This document shows, piece after piece, positions 1-10,007 of a DNA stretch of 64,000 bases; within the stretch, counting starts at the first letter, position 1, and each line of letters opens with the position of its first letter. Location: assembly GCF_020379485.1 (NCBI RefSeq), contig NC_063436.1, positions 16,571,389 through 16,635,388 of the forward strand. Direction: 5' to 3'. The position numbers and the translations under genes were made by a program. The stretch comes from Brassica napus (Eukaryota > Streptophyta > Magnoliopsida > Brassicales > Brassicaceae). Below the pieces are notes generated by a model that saw nothing but the letters and a program-made list of their open reading frames with translations, ran no database searches and had not been told where the DNA came from.

Positions 1-2501
1 TTAATCAGAAACCATATCATATCCAAATGGAGAGAGAATATCTCCAGCTGGATCGCGAAGGAATCTTTTCTAGATTCGATTCCTAACCACTGCATAAGTC
101 TGTTAGACTCTGCTTACGACTACTTGGTTCTACACGGTTACATCAACTTCGGTATATCCCAAGCGGTTAAAGACAAGGTTCCTCCTACTCAGCAGCAGCA
201 AAGCAAGCCTAGTGTGGTTATAGTGGGAGCTGGTTTGTCCGGTTTAGCCGCGGCGAGGCAGTTACTGAGGTTCGGGTTTAAAGTAACCGTTTTGGAAGGT
301 AGGAAGCGGCCTGGCGGGAGGGTTTATACTAAAAGGATGGAAGGGAATAGAGTGGAGGCGGCGGCGGATTTGGGAGGGAGTGTTTTGACCGGGACGTTAG
401 GGAATCCGTTAGGGATTATAGCGAGGCAGTTAGGTTGTTCTCTCTATAAAGTAAGAGATAAATGTCCTCTTTATCGAGTTGATGGTAAGCCGGTTGATCC
501 GGATTTGGATATGAAGGTGGAAGGAGCTTTTAACCGGCTTTTGGATAAGGCTAGTAAGCTTAGGCAGCTGATGGGTGATGTTTCGATGGATGTGTCACTT
601 GGTGCGGCGCTGGAGACGTTCAGGCAGGTTTATGGGGATGCTACTGAGGAGATGAGTTTGTTTAATTGGCATCTTGCTAACTTGGAGTATGCGAATGCGG
701 GTTTGGTGTCTAAGCTCTCTCTTGCGTTCTGGGATCAAGATGATCCTTACGATATGGGTGGGGATCATTGCTTTTTGCCTGGAGGGAATGGGAGGCTGGT
801 TCATGCTTTGGCGGAGAATGTACCGATCTTGTATGAGAAGACTGTTCAGACGATCAGATACGGTGCGGATGGTGTGAAGGTAACCGCTGGACATCAAGTG
901 TATGAAGGTGATATGGTGTTGTGTACAGTTCCCCTTGGTGTTCTTAAGAACGGATCCATCAAATTTGTGCCGGAGTTGCCTCAGAGGAAGCTTGATTGTA
1001 TAAAGAGGCTAGGTTTTGGGTTGTTGAATAAAGTTGCGATGCTGTTTCCGTTTGTGTTTTGGGGCACGGATCTCGATACCTTTGGACATCTTACTGAGGA
1101 TCCAGCCAATAGAGGTGAGTTCTTTCTCTTCTATAGCTATGCACAAGTTGCAGGTGGTCCTCTGTTGATTGCGTTGGTTGCGGGAGAAGCTGCTCATAAG
1201 TTTGAGACAATGCCGCCCACTGATGCAGTGACTCGTGTTCTTCAGATTCTTAGGGGTAATATAGATTTGCAATACTCAAATTATCATTTGTGTGGAGACC
1301 TAATCTCCATTAAGCTTGGTTTAAAATTCACATTTCAGGTATGTATGAGCCACAAGGAATAAATGTTCCTGATCCAATTCAAACGGTCTGCACCAGATGG
1401 GGAGGGGATCCATTCAGTTTCGGATCTTACTCCAACGTTGCAGTGGGAGCTTCAGGTGATGACTACGACATATTAGCAGAAAGTGTTGGAGATGGGAGGC
1501 TTTTCTTTGCCGGGGAAGCCACGACAAGGCGGTACCCTGCAACCATGCACGGAGCTTTCGTCACTGGTCTGCGAGAAGCTGCTAACATGGCTCAATCCGC
1601 AAAGTCCCGGGGCATAAGGAAGAGAATCGATAGGAACCCTTCAAAGAACCCTCACGCTTGCGCTACCCTTCTTGCAGATTTGTTCAGGGACCCTGATCTG
1701 GAGTTTGGGAGTTTCTCCATTATCTTTAGTCGGAGGAATCCAGACCCAAAGTCTCCTGCGATTTTGAGGGTAACGCTGAGCGAGCCTTGTAAGAGGAACG
1801 ACGACCCAGTAGCGGATCAGTACTCGAACAAGATACTGTTTCAGCAGCTCCAGTCTCATTTCAATCAGCAGCAACAGATTCAGGTGTATACGTTGTTGAC
1901 TAGACAGCAGGCTCTTGATTTGAGAGAAGTCAGAGGTGGTGATGAAAAGAGGCTTTACTATCTATGCGAGACACTTGGAGTGAAGCTTGTGGGAAGAAAA
2001 GGTCTAGGAATCGGAGCTGATTCTGTCATTGCTTCTATTAAAGCTGAGCGAACCGGTCGCAAGCCAGCATTGTCATCTTCAGGCACAAAATCTGGTTAGG
2101 CTTCTTGATTTGATTGCTCTCCTCACTTATTGTATAGAACCAGTACTGACATGTTTTCCTTTCTCTCTATTGAGAAGGTATGTTAAAGGTTAAATCGGGT
2201 GCATTGAAGCGGAAGCTGATCAGGTAAACTACAAGCGATCTTATGTGCAATAATCTCTCGCATTTTTCAATAGCCATTGCTTAGATATTTTTTTTGTTGC
2301 ACAAGAAGGATTAAAGGACCGGTGCCACTGAATCAAAACAACAATGGTGACTCGGAGACTGTGAAACATGAGTCGTTAGGTAATGGCAAAGCCTCTGTGC
2401 AAGCGACAATAGCAGATACTATACGAAGCAGTAGCACGCAAGAGGAAAATAAATGGTTGGGCACAGGAGTTGCGTCAAGTTCTGGTATTCATTCTTCTTA
2501 A
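1..2501 (+). CDS. FLD: FLOWERING LOCUS D, LSD1-type histone demethylase (3' part)
   Basis: The gene is cut by the left edge. The first ~45 codons are the end of a SWIRM domain (LLDSAYDYLVLHGYINFG). The FAD-binding amine-oxidase domain follows, with the dinucleotide motif VVIVGAGLSGLAAARQ and PGGRVYT, and its C-terminal half carries RLFFAGEATTRRYPATMHGA. Proposed exons are 1-1255, 1339-2094, 2178-2223 and 2306-2501; their sum is divisible by three and all introns are GT-AG. The frame past 2094 meets an early stop only if the intron is not spliced. An alternative last splice would reach a stop at 2612. FLD in Arabidopsis removes H3K4 methylation at FLC and promotes flowering in the autonomous pathway (family knowledge). 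I name FLD rather than LDL1 or LDL2 from the sequence and from the neighbouring At3g10390-like order. Confidence 0.88.
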
Positions 2502-2612
2502 TTACTGTCACTCGTGGGAGTACTGATTTGATCCTTTTGTGGAAATATAATCAATTTACATTGAATATAACACGCAGGTGGTTCCTTACATGGAGAGACG
2601 GTGAAAAAATGA

Positions 2613-3020
2613 CGGAATGAATGAACAACCCCCACTCAAGCAAATGAGTTTGATGAAGACAAGAACAAATGTAGTTCTGGTCTCAACTCCGACCCAAGCC
2701 AGGCAACTTGAAGAGAGGCCATCAGGTGCAGAGTTCACTAGACGATGATGAATGAATGATCTGTGACTTACCACTTTCAAAAGCCTCAGGAGAGTTCATC
2801 CCACTTCTTATTTTATTTGGAGTCTCCTCTCTCTCTCTCTTTTGATTGTAACTTTATGTTAGCAGACAAATACTGACTATTAATCCACGTATGTAGTGTT
2901 TGTAATGTACACGAAGACTAATAAAATGACTAAGATTATCTCTGTTATGTAAATACAAGTAACACAACACTCTTTATCTGATCGAATTCACATAGCGGAA
3001 CAAAACACATAAGAGCCAAC
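2613..3020. other. Intergenic, FLD 3' side
   Basis: About 400 bases between the 3' ends of two convergent genes. It should hold both 3' UTRs. A CT-rich run lies near 2825-2842. The U11/U12-31K gene expected here from A. thaliana order (At3g10400, from memory) was not found. Confidence 0.5.
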
Positions 3021-4199
3021 TTACAGAGCCTTTCCAGAGCTGTCCTCTCGTCTTTCTTCAGCTGGAACCGCTCCCGGTCTGCATAGGAAAGAAGTGTGTT
3101 ATGTGTCAATATTCAAGACCATAGCTGAAACTGGTGAGTTTGGAGCTGAGATGTTTACTAACCAACAACTCATGATCTCCCATGATTTCGTCCATCAACT
3201 CCGAGATGGGTTTATCAGCGCTGTTCGGAACCATAGCTGCAAACACAGCTGGTTCTAGCCCTGCATTTGAATCCACCAGCTTTGTAAACGATATGCTTTA
3301 AAGTATTCCTGTTTTCTTAATACATTTTGAATATTAAGAAGGTACCAGATTCTGGAAATGCATCAATGAACATCATCATCTCTTCCCCTGTCAAACCAGA
3401 TAAGAAGCATATCCGTGGCAGCGACTCCGCAATCTGCACAAAGGATCAATAATGTAAGAAAAAAAAACTACACACAAGAACCTTGATGGAGGAAACTGAA
3501 AGACACATACTTTAACTCTCTTCAGGTCAGTCTGTCTTGTGTTAACTGCTTCCCATAACGAACGTGGGATCATATCTTCTGTACAGAACATAATCTACAA
3601 TTTTTATCCAATCAACAAACATTAGTCTGGCATCATCTTGCAAGAGTCAGAGAGGGAGTTTTCGATTGTACCTTCATGAATTCACCATCGAGTTCCTTAA
3701 GAAGCTCTTGTATCTGCATTACAAGATGATAGATTAATTCAAAGACTCCAAAATATTTGCAGTGTGTGATATGTAACTCTGTTTCCATTTTATATATTAC
3801 CTTCTGTGCTTCATGAATTTGAAAGCCAAGCAACAGCAAAACCTGAAAAAGAAGATATATTCCAAAGTGTTGGCTTATGATGATCACAGACTTCACAGTA
3901 ATGAACAGTGAGCAAATATTTAAAATGTAAAAGAAACTGACAGGAGGGCCGAACACAGGATCTTGAGGATCTAAAGGTACAAACTTCGAATCTTCTTCTA
4001 GTGTCTGTGGAATCTCTTGAGCTGAACCTTTAACACAAAGCTTTTGCTTTTGCTTGAGCTTTGTGTGGTGAGGTGTGTTGTTTGCCCATGACAAAGAAGA
4101 CGTAGCGAGCCCAAAGGAGTGAGAGCTTACTAAGTTCTTATAAGAAGAAGAAGAAGAAGACGGCCTTGAGATTCCAAACCGCAGCAAAGAAGACGACAT
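3021..4199 (-). CDS. Plastid-targeted protein of unknown function (At3g10405-like)
   Basis: Seven exons can be read on the minus strand: 4199-3942, 3842-3801, 3713-3672, 3594-3511, 3433-3346, 3260-3167 and 3078-3021. They total 666 nt (221 aa) with GT-AG introns. The N-terminus is rich in Ser, Arg and Lys with few acidic residues and looks like a chloroplast transit peptide; the acidic mature part starts near residue 60. The middle has a short hydrophobic stretch (VLLLLGFQIHEAQK), then a predicted helical region with IQELLKELDGEFMK and SLPRICFLSGLTGEE. I recognise no catalytic motif. The last junction is ambiguous, since another donor would change the tail. The place next to SCPL49 suggests At3g10405; its database name 'vacuolar acid trehalase' is not supported by anything seen here. 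Confidence 0.7.
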
Positions 4200-4469
4200 T
4201 GCTGCTTCTCCCTATCTCATTTGCATCGTGATTGTTGAGATAAAATTGTTCCTCTAGCCAATTGTATTTCGCCATTTGTCATGTATTCTGGTTTGTCTAC
4301 TAACTTTTTCGGTTTAACCGCATCGAACCAGATTCTCGTTTATTTCGGTTTGATGTGATTTTGATGCCAAATTGGAATCAAATTAGTATACAGTATGTTG
4401 TAAACATTGTAATCAAATATTCAAATTACATCAGAAACCAGTACACATTGTTTTAAAAAGAAGATGGGA

Positions 4470-7400
4470 TCACATCTGAGCAACCAAATCCTCTCCTTCT
4501 GTAGTGGTACTAGTAGTCACAGCATCTACTCCAGTAAGCGAATTCTCCATCCATCCCTTCAACATTTCCAGCGCAGCTTTTGGCTGGTCCATTGGAACCA
4601 TGTGCCCCGCATCGTGCACCTGTTTATATTTTTGTTTTAAATCATCAAAACCTCTTCTGTCTTTTGCTATAAAAAGACAATCATCAGAACAGAAGAACTA
4701 CTGTGGTTTTATGTAAGAAAGAGCCTGACCTTGAGGAAACTGAGTTGTCCATAACTCTTTAACTTGCCTGCGTCTTTACCATCAACCACAAAGGGTACTT
4801 CCTTACTCGCCTTGAAGTTCTCTTTCCCTGACCACTCCATTGCATTCACCCACCTCGAGTTACCTGCTCCAAATTCAATATATCATGCGTCACAAAAGCT
4901 CAAGTTAACGCCAAAGATACATTAACAATTGTGTTTTTACTAGTTAAGTTGTTTTTGTTTAGTTCACAATTATATTCCGCTTATTTCATTATTGACAAGT
5001 CTAGATTATGTTAGGTTTATGGAACTCACCGAGCCAGTTGCAGATGAGATCATATTCTCCTGCGTACACAAGAAGGTTGATTCCATCTTCCAAGAGCGTA
5101 GGAATCCCAACCTCGAGATTCCTCATCCAGTCTTGTAGCATTGCCTGATAGACACTAGTACTACAGGAGACAAACTCTATGTCCCCAACACCAAGCGACT
5201 TTCTCACCGATTGCAGATTCAAGAATTTCTCCATGTTTGAGAAGTCGTAGCATAAACTCCCCTCGCACTTCTTCCTGATGTCGTAATGCTACACAAGAAG
5301 TGAGTCAAGTTATCACTACTTTAAATGCATAATTGCTTTTATACTAGTGATGCTTCTCTGGTGGATAGCAATGGTCGAGGGTCTCATTTATCCACATGAT
5401 GTTGCTAGAAACAATATTATCTGGATATCCAATTAGCAATGGAAGTCAATTATTTTGGGCTTACGTTTACTCCACCAGCATGTTTCATTACACCAGTGAA
5501 CAAGGTGTTGCAAACAAGATATGACGCCAAACAAGAAGTTGTTCCATCAGTTCCTGAAAAACCCCAAACAAACCAAAAAAGCAAGGATTCAGGATCCATC
5601 AAAACACATGGATCAATAATTTAAAGACAAAACTTGATAATGAAAAGAGGAGGGAAGTACCACAAAGTTTTATGGATAATTCGCACAGTGGGACAATCTT
5701 TTCTAAACGATCATGCTCTGCTTGTGTAATCAAACCCATTTCCAAAGCATAGTCAGGATAGGCTGGGTATTGGATTGCAGGATCTGTAAGCCCATTTCCA
5801 ATGGCGAATCCCTGCAAGACTATACTTGTAAGTACCAACCTTACATTAATACCTTTACGAGAAGGGAAAAAAAAAAAGAAACAATCACATGCCTTAAGGT
5901 TAACATGAACTCCCTCATTAGCCCTGTTTCCTTTATGGACTCTGGCAGCAAACGCCGGAATGTAGTGCCCAGCATATGACTCTCCCGTTATGTAAAAGTC
6001 TTTGTTTGCCAGCGTAGGGTGCTCCGCAAAGAATGCCTAAGGTAACATAATCACCAATTCACCATCTTGTTACAGATATTTAAATCAGAACAATCTAAAA
6101 GAAGTTTTCTCCAAGTCAAAGCTTGAAAGCAAGTTTCTATACCCACAAAAGTTCAAAAAAAAGGAACTCAATAGAATATCTAGTGCCAGACCTGAGGTAA
6201 CACGAGGAAACATAATCACTATCTTGTTACAGCTAAACAAACAAGAACAATCTTAAAGAGGTTTTATCTAAGTCAAAGCGTGGAAGCAGGTTTCTGTATT
6301 CAAAAAAGTTCAGAAGAAAAAGGAAATCAATAGAAAATTGATATGCCCTGGAGGGTCTATGTTAGGAAGAGAAAGAAGCAGCAGGAAGAAGGGAGAAGAG
6401 AAGAGGAGACTGCTGACGTGGAAGAGGTTGTTACGAGTTAGTTACGATCGTTTAAAGGAATGTACATGGGCCTCAAGTATATAAGAGGACCCATGGTCGG
6501 TGTGGATTTTGTATGGGCTTGACTCTGAGAAGAGCAAGAGTGTATTCTGGCTTAGTACTCGATCTGTGAGACTAAGAGAGGGAGGTTGGGCGGATCTTAA
6601 TCAAAATACACTTCAGTTCTAACAAAAATCTAGTACCATACCTGCAGAAAATCATACAGATCATCACTGACTCCAGTTTCATCATGACGGATATCACTTT
6701 TGTCTGTGGTGTAGCTGAAACCAGTTCCAACAGGCTGGTCAACATACAGTAGATTGGAAACCTGCATGATCAATTCTCAATCAACTCTCATGAGCATAAG
6801 AATCAGATATATAGTTTTACAAGGATCGCAATATAAGGTAATGATACCTGATCCCATCCATACTCATTCCAAGCAAGAGACATGTTCTTATCAATCTTGA
6901 AAGGACCGTTCTCATAGAACATAGCCAATTCACTGCTACATCCAGGCCCTCCCGTCAACCAAATCACAACAGGAGCATCCTTCTTCTTCGTGCGCGACTC
7001 AAAGAAGAAGTAAAACATCCTAAACACACACACACACACCAATCAAAACATTTAAATCGAGATTCCTATTTTAGCAACAACGCTCAGATCGACAATAAAC
7101 GCACAACCTAGTCAACAGCTAGCTACAAATCAGATACTAAATCACCATCCGTATATGAACGAACAAGCAAGGCTATAGGATTAGATAACAACCTTGCGCC
7201 CTGAGATTTCGGGAGCTTGAAATAACCAGCATGATGACCTAAATCCTCGACGGTGGCGCCTCCGTCGGAGACTATATTCGGGAATCTGAAGCTCCGTTCA
7301 ACAATCGAAGGCACCTCCTCTTCCTCCGCGGAAGCGAGAGTCGAATCGGTGACATCGATCACGTTCACGTCGAGCTTCGGGAAGAGGTTTAGCTCTCGGA

Positions 7401-7533
7401 TCAGCTTCTCCGCGCGCGATGACGGTAAGTTCGATATCTCGAAGCTCCGATCGTTCAAGAGAGTGGAAGAAGAAGATGGATATGCGCAAGCGATGAAGAC
7501 GACGATGTGCAGGAGGAAAGTTAGTTTCTCCAT
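4470..7533 (-). CDS. SCPL49: Serine carboxypeptidase-like protein, SCPL49 type
   Basis: Multi-exon minus-strand gene. It starts at the ATG at 7533 with a signal peptide (MEKLTFLLHIVVFIACAY) and ends at the stop at 4470. The catalytic triad is visible: Ser in GESYAGHY (near 5975), Asp in YAGEYDLICNWLG (near 5040) and His in HDAGHMVPMDQP (near 4600). The oxyanion motif LTGGPGCSSE lies near 6940. The family (peptidase S10, carboxypeptidase Y-like) removes C-terminal residues in the vacuole or secretory system. The reading frame looks intact, and the C-terminus ends in an acidic tail after a Thr/Ser-rich stretch. The intron at 6037-6641 is unusual (see its own entries). The gene belongs to a different SCPL clade from the decayed copies in the F-box array. 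The symbol rests on similarity and position. Confidence 0.87.
6037..6641 (-). repeat. Tandemly duplicated intron in the carboxypeptidase gene
   Basis: This single intron is made of two related copies: 6037-6191 (about 155 bp) and 6192-6641 (about 159 bp once the LTR and one target repeat are removed). They share stretches such as CATCTTGTTACAG / CTATCTTGTTACAG and AAGTCAAAGC. On the minus strand the junction reads TTACCTCAG|GTCTGG, so the 3' splice site of the first copy touches the 5' splice site of the second with no exon between them. The second copy contains the solo LTR at 6339-6624. Confidence 0.75.
6339..6624 (+). mobile_element. Solo LTR, probably Copia type
   Basis: A 286-bp element begins TGATATGCCC, ends CTAACA and is flanked on both sides by the 5-bp direct repeat AAAAT (6334-6338 and 6625-6629). 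That is the classic signature of an LTR retrotransposon reduced to one LTR by recombination. A TATA-like run (AGTATATAAGAGG) lies inside it near 6475, as expected of an LTR promoter. No gag or pol and no primer-binding site follow. It lies in antisense orientation in an intron of the carboxypeptidase gene. Confidence 0.82.
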
Positions 7534-7603
7534 TTTCGTTTGTTTTTTTTTTTTTTTCCTCAACTGCTTTTTGAGATTGTTTGTATACGAGGGAGGAGAA
7601 GGT

Positions 7604-7612
7604 ACACGTGGC
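7604..7612 (-). promoter_or_regulatory. G-box/ABRE-like site upstream of the carboxypeptidase gene
   Basis: Reads GCCACGTGT on the minus strand, about 70 bp upstream of the start codon, and matches the ACGTGGC core bound by bZIP factors (family knowledge). It may lie in the 5' UTR. Whether it acts is inference. Confidence 0.35.
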
Positions 7613-7621
7613 AAGAAAATA

Positions 7622-7830
7622 TCTAAAAAGGATCTTCTGGACGTGTCCGAGATTTTTGGGGGCCAATCTGTGAATTACAAGAAATAGTGAGTGATCTGTA
7701 ACACGTAGATAATAACTAATCAAAAACAAAAAGGGGTCTTCTGTACATATAAGATAACTTTTGGGCCAATCTGTGATTTTCAATAAATAGTGACTGATCT
7801 GTTACGCGTAGTCGTAGATAACGTCTGGGG
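7622..7830. repeat. Two-copy tandem duplication in the carboxypeptidase upstream region
   Basis: Two copies of roughly 105 bp, about 7622-7727 and 7728-7830. Each holds GGGCCAATCTGTGA followed by AAATAGTGA and a GATCTGT-A-C-CGTAG stretch. CCAAT boxes are present in both. Copy identity by eye is roughly 80%. No gene lies in 7534-7920. Confidence 0.7.
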
Positions 7831-7920
7831 GTTGGTTAATCAACGGATACGCACACGCGAGATTAATCAAAAGATGGATGGAGGGATGTGGGTCCCACAC
7901 AGATATAAAGAAAAAATGAA

Positions 7921-8010
7921 TCCGACCTGCCGGAATCGAACCAGCGACCTAAAGATTTCTTTGGGATTACCCACTACAGTCTTCCGCTCTACCAACTGAG
8001 CTAAGGTCGG
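7921..8010 (-). tRNA. tRNA-Tyr (GUA) with intron
   Basis: On the minus strand the 5' end CCGACCT pairs with the 3' AGGTCGG, followed by discriminator A. The D arm is GCTC...GAGC. The anticodon stem is GAAGA/TCTTT with anticodon GTA. The T arm is GCTGG-TTCGATT-CCGGC. A 17-nt intron follows the base after the anticodon and leaves a 73-nt mature tRNA without CCA. Intron-containing tRNA-Tyr is the rule in plants. All stems pair well, so the gene is probably functional. Confidence 0.95.
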
Positions 8011-8249
8011 ATTGATCTTTAAGTCGACATTTTGGTTAGATATAGATTAAATTTACAGGGCCTAATTATTCCTAATGGGCTTTATCCTCCCTTTATACGG
8101 TTTATGTTTTGAAGGATCAGACCATCTTTATCCCAGTCTCTTAAGGAGTCTCTTGGTTTAATTACAAATTAAAAAAAAAAGAAAAAATATCAATTATCAT
8201 AAAGACGTCTCTTAATTAGGATACACAAGAGACGGTCTTCTCTCCTTCC

Positions 8250-8430
8250 TTTCCCCTGTAGCTTCTTCTTCTCCATCTCACTTCTGTCATGCTTTCTTCG
8301 AAATGGAGTCACTCCTCCACGCAACTTCGTCTCTAAGAAGAAGAAAAGCAAGAAATACGACAGCCACAGTTTCTCCTCGAGACCTGACGAAGCCACCGGC
8401 CCGTTTCCTGAATCCATTCTTCTCAAAGAG
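8250..8430 (+). pseudogene. Captured gene fragment (exon-like) in element 1
   Basis: One frame has no in-frame ATG but reads KKKKSKKYDSHSF...RPDEATGPFPESILLKE and ends at a GT donor at 8431. The EATGPFPESILLKE stretch recalls plastid ribosomal S6-like proteins (RFC3 type) from memory; this is a weak identification. An apparent second exon at 8755-8881 is bounded by AG and GT but meets a stop when joined in frame. I read this as a decayed capture, not a gene. Confidence 0.5.
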
Positions 8431-9133
8431 GTTTTGATTTCTCTCTCTCAATTAGCTCATGAGAACAAAGAAGATAGTAATTGGTTACTCTGTTATCCTC
8501 TGTTTCTTGTCCAACCATTTGATGCTGAAAGTTTTGTGCTTTTTTGTTTATATGAATTGGGTCACCCTTGTGAAGTTTGATAGAGAATGATTGATGTAGT
8601 CTTCTCACTCTCAATGATCTCACATACCGCTTCGGAGTAAAAATCCTCAAAAGTATATATATATCTGTGTTGATTGGTGTAGAGAAATCGAAAATCATCC
8701 AATTGATTATTGAATCGATTAGTAAAAGAATCAATTTTGTAATGTTTTTGACAGGAAGGATGAATGGTTCTCGTAAGCAATCAATCGTCTATGCTGTTCG
8801 AGATTACCAACCGCTAAAGGAAAGCAGCGTCGCTTGCTCTGCCACGACGACTGACGGAGCAAGAAGCTTAACGATGCTATGGTTAGTCCTAAGAATACCA
8901 GTGCATGATCTTCTGCTTCATGTTTCCTATGAAACTCAGTAGAGAGATGCTATGAAATAGTATTTGAATTTTATCATTAGGGAAATATGGATTTGAAGTC
9001 TCATTAGTTGATTTTAACTTCATTGATGTGTTTTCTATCCATTTGATTGCTCTTATGGGTTTCTCTCCTTTTTTTTATTTATGTAACCACCATAATTCAA
9101 ATGATGTTGTTCTTCCAATTTTAGTTTTTCAAG

Positions 9134-9272
9134 TATTGGTATTTGAGGGAAGCTGCTAGGATGGGTGTGAAACAGGCTCTAAGGAGCATCGATGCGTTCC
9201 CAAGAGCAGAGTGAAAGTCTGAAGTCTCACAAGTACCATACTGGGAGTGATTGTGAAGTGCTTGCCCATCTT
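9134..9272 (+). pseudogene. Captured exon fragments: asparagine synthetase-like piece fused to another piece
   Basis: The block is bounded by TTTTCAAG and a GTAAGT donor. Its last ~75 bp read SESLKSHKYHTGSDCEVLAHL, which matches the glutaminase-domain segment of plant asparagine synthetases. The preceding ~60 bp in another frame read MGVKQALRSIDAFPRAE, which resembles the N-terminus of ERV/ERGIC-type ER vesicle proteins (recognised from memory). The two pieces are out of frame with each other, so this is a patchwork of captured host sequence. Confidence 0.6.
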
Positions 9273-9694
9273 GTAAGTACCATTTCTTACTTCAATAGAT
9301 AGATAGATGTTGTTTGTGTTTGTCTCGTGTTGTGACATATACATAACCTTCAAAAGCTAAACATATGTAATGATGTCTACAAACAAAGTTATAATATGTA
9401 TATATATATATATAAGCAAATGATTATTCCAGTCTACTTTTATGTATACATTTACCTGTGTTCCTAGATTATTTTGTGTATATGGGTGAGTAACAACAAC
9501 TATGATCTCTAAAAACAAAAACTTGTGTTGAGAATGTTTTATACTTTTTTTTTAAGAACCATAATTAAGAGACTTGCAATAAACCACCTAAATGTTCAAA
9601 TCTCTTTCTAAGTCTCTTAATTCACTTTTACACTTTAAAAACTATAAAAAATTAAATAAGAGACCCTTTAAAGGGTTTAGGGATAATGATGCTC

Positions 9695-10007
9695 TCATAT
9701 ACGTGAATTTCTAGCTGGACACAATCAAAAGAGTAAGCCTATTCTTTTCATTATGTATCAAAGTTTTGTTGAACCAACAAACATGAGTACGTGACCAAGA
9801 CTGTTACACAACATGATTCAACACTCAACATTGCACCATAACCTAAAATTTGGATCAAGATTGTAATACAAAAACCAAAACCCAACGTCATGTTCAGTAA
9901 CATCTGCACAACACAGCTGTTTTATATAGTTCCTTTCAAGATATACATGGCAGAAGATCAACAAAAAAAAAGCAAGACGAAAGCTTATAGAACAAGAAAC
10001 AAAAACC
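9695..10007. other. Spacer downstream of F-box gene 1
   Basis: No gene. The right half (from about 9815) is repeated downstream of F-box genes 2 and 3 (near 13510 and 17310), with shared phrases such as GCACCATAA and CCAACGTCAT. It is therefore part of the duplicated module and likely holds the 3' UTR of F-box gene 1. Confidence 0.6.

Larger units (their letters stand above)
8120..9694. mobile_element. Pack-type PIF/Harbinger-like element with host gene fragments (element 1)
   Basis: The ends are imperfect inverted repeats: left GACCATCTTTATCCC and right (reverse complement) GAGCATCATTATCCC, 13 of 15 matching. Similarity continues inward (GTCTCTT...TTTAATT). The 3-bp direct repeat TCA flanks both sides (8117-8119 and 9695-9697). 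Length is 1,575 bp. There is no transposase, so it needs a partner in trans. The interior holds exon-like blocks with splice sites that resemble unrelated host genes, at 8250-8430, 8755-8881 and 9134-9272. The TCA target departs from the usual TWA of Harbinger, so the superfamily call is inference. Confidence 0.7.
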
